Origin: CADCWK01 sp964244115
Lineage (GTDB): Bacteria; Chloroflexota; Chloroflexia; Thermomicrobiales; UBA6265
Length of the DNA stretch: 12,338 bases
NCBI GenBank assembly: GCA_964244115.1
Contig: CAXTHM010000095.1
Location: 1-12,338 of the forward strand
Direction of reading: 5' to 3'
This document shows, one piece after another, positions 1 to 6,664 of the stretch. The notes beneath the pieces were generated by a model. The model had not been told where the DNA came from and made no database searches. It saw nothing but the letters and a program-made list of their open reading frames with translations. Within the stretch, counting starts at the first letter, position 1. Each line of letters starts with the position of its first letter. A program made the position numbers and the translations under genes.

Positions 1-1
1 G

Positions 2-229
2 GTCCCGTCCTACGAGGTTCTCGACCGGATCGCCGACTCTCTCGGGTCCGATCTGCGCCAGCTCCGCAACGAAGAGGAGCGGGCCCGGGCGGTCGACGGG
101 GAGCTCGATCAGCTCTTCGACTACTTCGACATGCCGACGCCCACTCGCGCCGAGCTGCTCCAGCTCAGCAATCGTGCCCGGGCCGATATCGCCCGTGCCC
201 TCCACCGGGCGATCCGCCGCAGCGCCTGA
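2..229 (+). CDS. XRE-family HTH regulator, C-terminal part (5' truncated)
   Basis: This reading frame is open from the window edge to a TGA and gives about 75 residues. It begins VPSYEVLDRIADSLGSDL, which matches the last two helices of a Cro/C1 (XRE) helix-turn-helix, whose usual form is 'PS..tL.rIA.aLgv.l'. After it comes a charged helical tail with an acidic patch (ELDQLFDYFDMP) and then a region rich in Arg and Ala. The recognition helix lies outside the window, so DNA target and ligand cannot be judged. The domain plus a short helical tail suggests a small transcriptional regulator. The gene is convergent with the coiled-coil gene on the other strand and is followed by a strong palindrome. 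The family call rests on about 18 residues and is moderate in confidence. Confidence 0.62.
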   Translation, partial: VPSYEVLDRIADSLGSDLRQLRNEEERARAVDGELDQLFDYFDMPTPTRAELLQLSNRARADIARALHRAIRRSA

Positions 230-250
230 TCCCCCTGCCGGGAATGACCC

Positions 251-294
251 AGAGCCCATGACGGTCGCTCGGCCGAGCGACCGTCATGGGCTCT
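251..294. terminator. 44-bp perfect palindrome, probable bidirectional terminator
   Basis: Two 22-nt arms, 251-272 and 273-294, are exact reverse complements with no spacer; the centre is CTCGGCCGAG. The RNA would fold into a very stable hairpin on either strand. It lies 22 nt after the stop of the HTH gene and 70 nt beyond the stop of the opposing gene, the place expected for a shared terminator of convergent genes. No U-tract follows on either side; the plus strand continues with GTTCTC. Confidence 0.75.
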
Positions 295-363
295 GTTCTC
301 GAAGAGTCGCTCTGGACGAGGTAGGGTAGGGATGCCGAGATCGGCGACCCTCGACCTCGTGCG

Positions 364-2061
364 CTACATCACCATTCGGAGTTCGAGGAGTTCCGGCGAT
401 GCCCGGATCCGTTCCCACGTCGCTGAACCGTCCCAGTCTTCCAGGTCGTCGGCGGTGGTGGCGCGATGCCCAGTGACGAAGAGTGTGAGCCGGTGATCGT
501 AATACTCCCGGACTTCGGCGCGGAGGACATTGGGCTTGGAGAGGATGTGGCGCTGGATCGCCAGCGCGACCGCCGCCCGGGGTACCCCGTCCAGGACGAC
601 GGTGGTCTGCTGCTCGGTCACCACGCTGGTTGACGCTGCCGGAGCCATCACCGGGGCGGGTGCGACGTCGATATCCACGGGCTCAACGTCGGCCGTCGGT
701 CGAGCAGCGACTCCGTCGTCGGGCGATGCGAGATGGAGACCGGGCACTGGCTCTGCCTCGTAACCCGTCCCGTTCGAGGCGACCGTCGACGGAGTCTCGT
801 CAACGGCGCTGACCGCCGCGTCGATGCCGATCCCCGATACCGCGGCCCTGACGTCGCTCTCCGCTTCGGCCACCGGGCTGGCTGCCTCGTCGCTGCCGAG
901 GACGTCGGGGCTGGTCAGGTTGGCTCCGACCGGTTCGCTGTCGAACGACAGGGTGCTGCCGGTACCGACCGGGTCAGCATCCGGGACGGCCTCCTCGGCT
1001 TCGTGCGAAACGGTCACGGTCGACGTGGCGTCGCCGACCTCGTTGGAGACATCGGGAATTTCGGAGGCGATCGGGGCGGCCGATGTCACTTCAACGTCAG
1101 GCTCGACGGTCGCCTCGACGGGGGGCTCGACGGTCGCCTCGACGGGGGGCTCGACGACACGCGTGAGATCGCCGTCGACCACGGTGTCGGTCACGCGCTC
1201 CCCGTGATCCCAGGTGCTGGCGCTCGATTCGAGTGGCGCCGCCTCGGCTCCCTCTCCCGGGGGCCGCTCTTGCCGGTCGTTCGCGTCTTCGACCTGGACG
1301 TGGATCTCCGGAGCATCCTGAGGTGCCGGCTCGTCCGCGGTGAGTTCGTCGTTCTCCGGGTTCCCGGTGGGACCGTCGGGATGTCCGGTGACCCCCCCGG
1401 CATCGCCATCGGCGACACGCGATCCATCCGAGCCGGAGCCGGTCAGTCCGGTGCTCGACGACTCGATGCCGGACGGGACCGGGACCGTCGACATCGCGTC
1501 CGCGCCGGATCGCTGCTGACCGAGGAGACCAAGGCGGTACTCGTCATCGACCGCCTCGGCGACGCTCTGGAAGGGACTGACCCCGGTGGAGAACCCGTGC
1601 GGTAGCCGGCCAGTCTGCTGACCGGTTGTCGCACCGATCTCGTGGAGCCCGACCGGTTCGAGGTCGAACTCGATCTGCTCGAGGGCATCCGACACTCGGT
1701 GGGCGAGGCGTTCGGTTGCCTGCTGGATCGTCATCACGTCGTCCAGCAGCTCGGTGAGCGCCGCTCGCTGGGTCTCGCGCTCCACCTCGACCTGCTGGCG
1801 GCTCTGGGCGATGGCCGCGATCGCCTCGTCACGCTTCTCGCCCGCCTCCCGCATCAGCTGGCCGGACCGGGCGATATTCGACTGGATGAGTTCGTCGAAC
1901 GATTCATAGAAGAGGAGTCGCTCGGCCATCCGCTCGATCGTCGCGGCACTGGTCGGATCGGACCCGGGAGCGTTGGCAATGCTGCCCGACGTCCGCGCCG
2001 TGCCGGCAGCCTGCGGGTCTGGGACGACGGTGTCCGTGCGGGAGGGTACTGGTTCCGACAT
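364..2061 (-). CDS. Acidic coiled-coil protein with ferredoxin-like C-terminal domain, unknown function
   Basis: I do not recognise this 565-aa protein as a named family. Residues 1-40 are disordered. Residues 41-130 form one long, charged, heptad-like helix (ERMAERLLFYESFDELIQ onwards), a probable coiled coil. Residues 140-480 are low-complexity and rich in Asp, Glu, Val, Pro and Thr, with a short tandem repeat of VEATVEPP type near residues 303-320. Residues 486-565 look folded: beta (TTVVLDGV), helix (RAAVALAIQRHILSK), two strands (LRAEVREYY, LTLFVTG), then a final strand LELRMV. That order resembles a ferredoxin-like (HMA/ACT-type) fold, but no metal-binding CxxC is present. There is no signal peptide or membrane segment, so it is probably cytoplasmic. 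The ATG start is supported by GAGGA at 2071-2075, 9 nt upstream, and by an extended -10 promoter further up. A scaffold or cell-pole/division role would fit the architecture but is speculation. Confidence 0.8.
   Translation of the reverse strand: MSEPVPSRTDTVVPDPQAAGTARTSGSIANAPGSDPTSAATIERMAERLLFYESFDELIQSNIARSGQLMREAGEKRDEAIAAIAQSRQQVEVERETQRAALTELLDDVMTIQQATERLAHRVSDALEQIEFDLEPVGLHEIGATTGQQTGRLPHGFSTGVSPFQSVAEAVDDEYRLGLLGQQRSGADAMSTVPVPSGIESSSTGLTGSGSDGSRVADGDAGGVTGHPDGPTGNPENDELTADEPAPQDAPEIHVQVEDANDRQERPPGEGAEAAPLESSASTWDHGERVTDTVVDGDLTRVVEPPVEATVEPPVEATVEPDVEVTSAAPIASEIPDVSNEVGDATSTVTVSHEAEEAVPDADPVGTGSTLSFDSEPVGANLTSPDVLGSDEAASPVAEAESDVRAAVSGIGIDAAVSAVDETPSTVASNGTGYEAEPVPGLHLASPDDGVAARPTADVEPVDIDVAPAPVMAPAASTSVVTEQQTTVVLDGVPRAAVALAIQRHILSKPNVLRAEVREYYDHRLTLFVTGHRATTADDLEDWDGSATWERIRASPELLELRMVM
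1101..1156. repeat. 24-bp in-frame tandem repeat, about 2.3 copies
   Basis: The 24-nt unit at 1101-1124 (starting GCTCGACGGTCGCCTCGACG) is repeated exactly at 1125-1148, and a third copy begins at 1149. It lies inside the minus-strand acidic protein and encodes the VEATVEPP-type repeat. The length is a multiple of three, so copy-number change would keep the frame. Confidence 0.85.
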
Positions 2062-2170
2062 GGCGATGCTTCCTCTGCCTACGGGGTGGCGGGCGACCGG
2101 TCAGGACCATTCGGGAGACGCACTGGTGCGACGCGGGCGGATCGATACCCGACACGGTTCCTGAGGTGCG

Positions 2171-2199
2171 AGTGTAGCAGCCCGATTCGCGCTTGTAAT
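2171..2199 (-). promoter_or_regulatory. Candidate extended -10 promoter for the coiled-coil gene
   Basis: Read on the minus strand there is ATTACA (2194-2199; 4 of 6 matches to TTGACA), a 17-nt spacer, and TACACT (2171-2176) preceded by TGC, giving the extended -10 form TGnTACACT. Transcription would begin near 2164 and leave a leader of about 100 nt before the ATG at 2061. It is a pattern match only, but spacing and both boxes agree. Confidence 0.45.
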
Positions 2200-2274
2200 T
2201 AGCCCGAACGGGCGACCGGTGGGCGTCGTTTCAGGCGGAAACCGGCCGATCGCGGCGCCAGGGTATGGGCCGGT

Positions 2275-2280
2275 TACAAT
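2275..2280 (+). promoter_or_regulatory. metH: Possible -10 box for metH
   Basis: TACAAT at 2275-2280 is the best sigma70-like -10 in the divergent intergenic region reading toward metH. No convincing -35 box lies 16-18 nt upstream, where the sequence is all G/C. It would give a leader of roughly 110 nt. That leader has a small CGTGTC/GACACG inverted repeat at 2307-2320, but I found no cobalamin (B12-box) or SAM riboswitch consensus in it. Confidence 0.28.
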
Positions 2281-2382
2281 AGATGAGCGATGCAACGGGA
2301 ACGTGGCGTGTCCTGACACGGTCAGCGCGTCACCCGGAGGCGACACGAGTCTCGCCGTCCGAGCCGTCATCCACTCTCAGCC

Positions 2383-2387
2383 GGGAG
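2383..2387 (+). promoter_or_regulatory. metH: Ribosome binding site deciding the metH start
   Basis: GGGAG lies 8 nt before the GTG at 2396. The frame stays open upstream to about 2219, but the 59 extra residues show no MetH similarity and overlap the promoter-like region. The GTG at 2396 is therefore the preferred start. Confidence 0.6.
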
Positions 2388-2395
2388 CTTCCACT

Positions 2396-5300
2396 GTGAC
2401 CGAGACCCTGACCCGCGACTCCCGCACCCCGCTCGCCCGCCACGTCAACGCCAACGCCTACCTCGACGCCGCCCGCGATCGTCTGCTCGTCTACGACGGC
2501 TCCATGGGCGCGACGATCCTGAACATGGAGTTGCCGCTCTCCGCCTACGGTGGCAAGGAAGGCTGCAACGAGGCCCTGGTCCTGCACAGCCCGGACGTGA
2601 TCGAGCGGCTCCACGCCAGCTTCCTCGATGTCGGCGTCGATGTCCTGGAGACCGACTCCTTCGGCGGCAGCAGCATCAAGCTGGAGGAGTACGGCCTCGG
2701 CGAACGGACCTACGAGATCAACCGGACCGCCGCCGCGCTGGCCCGCAAGGTCGCCGACGAGTATTCGACCGCCGCCCGGCCCCGCTTCGTCGCCGGTTCG
2801 ATCGGTCCGACCGGGCTCCTGCCGGCGTCGGATGACCCGATGCTCGGCCAGCACCGCTTCCAGCAGGTCGTCGACCTGTTCCTGGACCAGATCCGCGGTC
2901 TGGTCGATGGTGGGTCCGACGTCCTCATCATCGAGACCGTCCAGGACATCCTCGAACTCAAGGCCGCCGTCCACGCCGCCCTGCGCATCCGGCAGGAGAC
3001 GGGCGTCGAGATCCCGATCCACGCCTCGATCACGCTGGACACCAGCGGTCGCATGCTGCTCGGGACGGACATCGCCGCCGCCCTCTCGATCCTGGAGTCG
3101 CTGCCCGTCGATGTCATCGGTCTCAATTGCAGCACCGGGCCGGAGCACATGCGCGAGCCGGCCCGCTACCTGGGCGAGTTCAGCACTCGACCGGTCGCGA
3201 TCATCCCGAACGCCGGCATCCCGATCAACGTCAACGGGCTGGCGGTCTTCCCGCTCGAGCCCGAACCGATGGCCCGCGCCCTCCGTGAGATGGTCGACGA
3301 CTTCGGTGTCGGCGTGGTCGGCGGCTGCTGCGGCACGACGACCGATCACCTCCGGAACCTCGTCTCCGAGCTGGAGCGCCGGCCGAGCCAGAGCGCGCCG
3401 ACCCGACCGACGGAACCTCGGCCGGCGATCGCGAGCATGTTGCGGGCGGTCGATCTCCAGCAGCAGCCCGCCCCGATGATCGTCGGCGAGCGGGTCAACA
3501 CGCTCGGCTCCCGCAAGGTCAAGCGGCTCGTCCTCGAAGGCGACGACGAGGGCATCATGGCCGTCGCTCGGAGCCAGGTCGAGGAGGGCGCCCACGCGCT
3601 CGACCTCTGCGTGGCACTGACGGAGCGGACCGACGAGGAGGAGCGCGAGACGCTCCGGACGCTGACCAAGAAGCTGGCCCTGAGCGTCGAGTCGCCGATC
3701 GTGCTCGACTCGACCGAGCCCGGCGCCATCCTCGACGCCCTGGAGCAGTACCCCGGCCGGGCGATCATCAACTCGATCAACATGGAGGACGGCCGCGGCA
3801 AGATCGATGCCGTCCTGCCGATGGCCCTGGCCCACGGCGCCGCCGTCATCGCCCTGACGATCGACGAGGACGGGATGGCCAAGACCGCTGACCGCAAGGT
3901 CGAGGTCGCCCGCAAGATCCACGACCTCGTCGTCGGCGAGTACGGCCTGGCGCCGAACGCCCTGATCTACGACGCCCTGACCTTCCCGCTCACGACCGGC
4001 GACCCGGAGTTCCAGTCCTCGGCCATCGAGACGATCGAGGGCATTCGCCGGATCGAGGAGGAGCTTCCCGGCGTCCTCTCGATCCTCGGCGTCTCCAACG
4101 TCAGCTTCGGCATCAACCCGGTCGCGCGGCGGGTGATCAACGCGGTCTTCCTCTACCACGCGATCAAGGCCGGTCTCGATCTCGCGATCATCCACCCCAG
4201 CCACGTCGTGCCCTACGGCGAGATCCCCGATGCCGAGCGCGAGCTGGCGGAGGACCTGGTCTTCAATCGCCGCCCGGATGCCCTCGCCCGCGTCATCGAG
4301 CACTTCGAGGGCCGGACCGAGGAGGCCAGCGGCGGCCCGGACCCGATGGAGGAGATGGACCCGCGCCAACGGCTCCATCACCAGATCGTCTTCCGGCGGC
4401 GCGAGGGCGTCGAGGCCAACGTCGATCAGGCCGTCGCCGACTCCGGCGATGCGGTCGAAGTGCTCAACAACGTCCTGCTGCCGGCGATGAAGGAGGTCGG
4501 CGACAAGTTCGGCTCGGGCGAGCTGATCCTGCCGTTCGTCCTCCAGTCGGCCGAGGTGATGAAGAAGGCCGTCAACCAGCTCGAGCACTACCTCGACCGG
4601 GTCGAGGGGACGAGCAAGGGCACGGTCGTGCTGGCGACGGTCTTCGGCGACGTCCACGACATCGGCAAGAACCTCGTCAACACGATCCTGAGCAACAATG
4701 GCTACACCGTTCACGATCTCGGCAAGCAGGTCCCGATCAGCAAGATCATCGACAAGGCGATCGAGGTCAACGCGACCGCGATCGGATTGTCTGCCCTGCT
4801 GGTCAGTACCAGCAAGCAGATGCCGCTCTGCGTCAAGGAACTCCACCACCAGAACCTGAGTATCCCGGTCATCATCGGCGGGGCGGCGATCAACCGGGCC
4901 TACGCCCACCGCGCCCTGTTCGTCGCCGACGAGACGGCCTACGAGCCCGGCGTCTTCTACGCCAAGGATGCCTTCGAGGGACTCTCGTTGATGGAGCGGA
5001 TCGTCGACCCCGAGCAGCGCCAGTCGCTGGTGGCGTCGACGCTGTCGGACGCGAAGGTCAGCATCGGCAAGGTCGGTCGGCAAGCGTTTAGCGTCCCGGC
5101 CGAATCGACCGCCGTCGACGGTATCACCGTCCGCCGGCTCCCGGCCAGCGAGATCCCCGTCCCGCCGTTCTGGGGCGTCCGCGAGGAGCGCGAGTCCGAC
5201 ATCGATCTGAAGGATGTCTGGCCCCATCTCGACCTCAAGACGCTCTTCCGCCTGCACTGGGGCGGCAAGGGCGTCAAGGACGAGGCGTGGGAGACGCTGC

Positions 5301-5935
5301 AGCGCGAGGAGTTCCTGCCCCGTCTCCAGGAGTTGCAGGCCGACGCCATCGCCAGCCACTGGCTGCGGCCCCGCGTGCGCTACGGCTACTTCCCGGCCAA
5401 CAGTTCCGGCAATGACCTGGTCGTCTATAGCCCGGAGGACCCCAACCGCGAGATCGCCCGGTTCCCGTTCCCACGCCAGCCGGCCCGCGAGCGGCTCTGC
5501 CTGGCTGACTACTTCCTGCCGGCCGAGTCCGGGGTCAAGGACGTGGTCGCCTTCCAGATCGTCACGGCCGGACGCGAAGCGACCGTCCACACCGAACGGT
5601 TGCAGGCCCAGGGCGAGTACTCCGCCAGCTTCTATGCCCACGGGCTGAGCGTCCAGACGGCCGAGGGGCTGGCCGAGTGGATTCATCAGCGGGTGCGGCG
5701 CGAGATGGGCATCGGCGACGAGAGCGGCAAGCGCTACTCGTGGGGCTATCCGTCCTGCCCGGACCTGGAGCAACACGCGATCCTTGACTCATTCCTCGAC
5801 GTCGGGCAGATTGGCATCGAGGTGACGGACGGCTTCCAGTTCGAGCCGGAGCAGACGACGGCGGCGATCGTGATCCATCACCCGGACGCCAAGTATTTCG
5901 CCCTGAGCCGGGCGGGACTCATCGAGGATCTCTAG
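2396..5935 (+). CDS. metH: Cobalamin-dependent methionine synthase
   Basis: MetH (EC 2.1.1.13) transfers the methyl group of 5-methyltetrahydrofolate to homocysteine through methylcobalamin, making methionine and tetrahydrofolate in the cytosol. With the GTG start it has 1179 residues, close to the roughly 1200 of full-length family members, and all four modules are present. The homocysteine-binding barrel (about 20-330) has the zinc cysteines Cys245 (GLNCS) and Cys311/Cys312 (GGCCGTT). The pterin-binding barrel begins near 361 (MIVGERVNTLGSRK). The helical cap is about 655-735. The Rossmann B12 domain carries GDVHDIGKN, with His754 as the lower axial cobalt ligand. The C-terminal activation domain (about 895-1179) holds YSWGYPSCPDLEQH, the SAM-binding motif region for reductive reactivation. 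It has no frameshift or missing catalytic residue. The DinB-like gene starts 2 bp after its stop, so the two are probably co-transcribed. Confidence 0.97.
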   Translation: MTETLTRDSRTPLARHVNANAYLDAARDRLLVYDGSMGATILNMELPLSAYGGKEGCNEALVLHSPDVIERLHASFLDVGVDVLETDSFGGSSIKLEEYGLGERTYEINRTAAALARKVADEYSTAARPRFVAGSIGPTGLLPASDDPMLGQHRFQQVVDLFLDQIRGLVDGGSDVLIIETVQDILELKAAVHAALRIRQETGVEIPIHASITLDTSGRMLLGTDIAAALSILESLPVDVIGLNCSTGPEHMREPARYLGEFSTRPVAIIPNAGIPINVNGLAVFPLEPEPMARALREMVDDFGVGVVGGCCGTTTDHLRNLVSELERRPSQSAPTRPTEPRPAIASMLRAVDLQQQPAPMIVGERVNTLGSRKVKRLVLEGDDEGIMAVARSQVEEGAHALDLCVALTERTDEEERETLRTLTKKLALSVESPIVLDSTEPGAILDALEQYPGRAIINSINMEDGRGKIDAVLPMALAHGAAVIALTIDEDGMAKTADRKVEVARKIHDLVVGEYGLAPNALIYDALTFPLTTGDPEFQSSAIETIEGIRRIEEELPGVLSILGVSNVSFGINPVARRVINAVFLYHAIKAGLDLAIIHPSHVVPYGEIPDAERELAEDLVFNRRPDALARVIEHFEGRTEEASGGPDPMEEMDPRQRLHHQIVFRRREGVEANVDQAVADSGDAVEVLNNVLLPAMKEVGDKFGSGELILPFVLQSAEVMKKAVNQLEHYLDRVEGTSKGTVVLATVFGDVHDIGKNLVNTILSNNGYTVHDLGKQVPISKIIDKAIEVNATAIGLSALLVSTSKQMPLCVKELHHQNLSIPVIIGGAAINRAYAHRALFVADETAYEPGVFYAKDAFEGLSLMERIVDPEQRQSLVASTLSDAKVSIGKVGRQAFSVPAESTAVDGITVRRLPASEIPVPPFWGVREERESDIDLKDVWPHLDLKTLFRLHWGGKGVKDEAWETLQREEFLPRLQELQADAIASHWLRPRVRYGYFPANSSGNDLVVYSPEDPNREIARFPFPRQPARERLCLADYFLPAESGVKDVVAFQIVTAGREATVHTERLQAQGEYSASFYAHGLSVQTAEGLAEWIHQRVRREMGIGDESGKRYSWGYPSCPDLEQHAILDSFLDVGQIGIEVTDGFQFEPEQTTAAIVIHHPDAKYFALSRAGLIEDL

Positions 5936-5937
5936 GC

Positions 5938-6498
5938 ATGACCGTGAGGAACGTGATGGAGAGTCTTCCACCCGAAGAGCTGCTGGCCGACGAGTTGCTG
6001 GACCTGCTGCCGCGCGTGTTGTCGACGACCGCGCCGCGGCTGGTCGCGCTCGCGACCAGCATCCCCGACGATCTGCTCCGCCGCCGGCCGCTCCCCGGCG
6101 AATGGTCGCCGTGGGAAGTCCTCCACCATCTCCTCGACACCGAACGACTGGTCTTCCCACCGCGAATCCGGGCGTTCCTCGATGGCGCCACGATCATCCA
6201 GAATGTCGATCAGCACGACGTCCAATGGGATTCGACGCGCACGGCCGCCCACATAGTGGAGGCGTTCGCTACCCTGCGCGTCGAGACGCTCGACCTGATC
6301 GCGACGCTGACCCCGGGTGACCTGAGCCGAGAGAGCGAGCATAGCGAGTACGGCCCGTTGACGCTTGGGCAGATGCTGCACTACTACCCGGCGCACGATC
6401 TGACCCATCTCGTGCAGTTCGAGCGGGCGCTGATCCAGCCGTTCCTGTCCGGAGTCGGGCCTTGGGCCGGCGGCGTCGAGGACATGTCGATGCGTTAG
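5938..6498 (+). CDS. DinB-superfamily protein
   Basis: This 186-aa all-helical protein resembles the DinB/YfiT-like superfamily, whose members are metal-dependent four-helix-bundle enzymes, often thiol S-transferases. The superfamily signature is seen as GEWSPWEVLHHLLDTER (residues 54-70), giving His63/His64, and PAHDLTHLVQFERAL (151-165), giving His153 and His157. These would form the usual three-histidine metal site. The start ATG lies 2 nt after the metH stop, with GAGGA at 5924-5928, inside the metH end, 9 nt upstream. That points to translational linkage with metH. A role in handling a low-molecular-weight thiol or homocysteine is possible from the context, but the substrate is unknown. 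The internal ATG at 5956 is a less likely start because it lacks this ribosome site. Confidence 0.85.
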   Translation: MTVRNVMESLPPEELLADELLDLLPRVLSTTAPRLVALATSIPDDLLRRRPLPGEWSPWEVLHHLLDTERLVFPPRIRAFLDGATIIQNVDQHDVQWDSTRTAAHIVEAFATLRVETLDLIATLTPGDLSRESEHSEYGPLTLGQMLHYYPAHDLTHLVQFERALIQPFLSGVGPWAGGVEDMSMR

Positions 6499-6541
6499 CG
6501 GCAGCCGCCGGGTGGTCGTTCGCGCCGCCAGCCGCTGCCGC
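6498..6541 (+). terminator. Hairpin at the end of the metH-DinB unit
   Basis: GCGGCAGC (6498-6505) pairs with GCTGCCGC (6534-6541), an 8-bp stem starting at the last base of the DinB stop codon. The enclosed 28 nt can pair further (GGTGG with CCGCC, one wobble). No U-tract follows. It may be a terminator or part of the structured gap before metG; weak. Confidence 0.3.
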
Positions 6542-6556
6542 GAGATGCGACGGATT

Positions 6557-6581
6557 CCCGGTCCCGCCTGATGGGACCGGG
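6557..6581 (+). terminator. 9-bp perfect hairpin between the DinB gene and metG
   Basis: CCCGGTCCC (6557-6565) and GGGACCGGG (6573-6581) form a perfect 9-bp GC-rich stem with a 7-nt loop, GCCTGAT. Only two T residues follow. It could terminate the metH-DinB transcript or act as an attenuator in the metG leader, since its arms can also pair with the next hairpin. Confidence 0.45.
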
Positions 6582-6611
6582 TTCCCACCTTGCTGCCGGA
6601 ATCCCACGGAA

Positions 6612-6635
6612 CGACCGGGCAGGTTCTCCCGGTCG
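6612..6635 (+). promoter_or_regulatory. Second hairpin in the metG leader, alternative to the first
   Basis: CGACCGGG (6612-6619) pairs with CCCGGTCG (6628-6635), an 8-bp stem with loop CAGGTTCT. Seven bases of each arm are also complementary to arms of the 6557-6581 hairpin, so different pairings exclude one another. It ends 17 nt before the first possible metG ATG. I saw no T-box consensus and no clear promoter in this gap. Confidence 0.35.
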
Positions 6636-6664
6636 GCCGTCCCCCAGAATGGATGAGCGAGACC

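Noticed and set aside
733..1605. 290-residue plus-strand open frame opposite the acidic protein
   Set aside because: Its Arg/Gly/Asp-rich composition is the complement of the acidic linker; it has no ribosome site or family motif.
1642..2202. 186-residue plus-strand open frame opposite the coiled-coil region
   Set aside because: It is a shadow of the heptad-rich minus-strand frame and would run through the minus-strand promoter candidate; no start signal was seen.
2219..2395. N-terminal extension of MetH to a GTG at 2219
   Set aside because: The 59 extra residues show no family similarity and cover the intergenic promoter region, while GTG 2396 has a good ribosome site.
2330..5776. 1148-residue open frame antisense to metH
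   Set aside because: It mirrors metH codons in GC-rich DNA, is rich in Asp, Arg, Gly and Val with no folded motif, and the opposite strand has unmistakable MetH domains.
6505..6530. T-box-like GGTGGTCGTTCGCG before metG
   Set aside because: It resembles the T-box sequence only loosely (no ACCGCG in register), and there is no room for a Stem I with specifier loop because the DinB gene ends just upstream.
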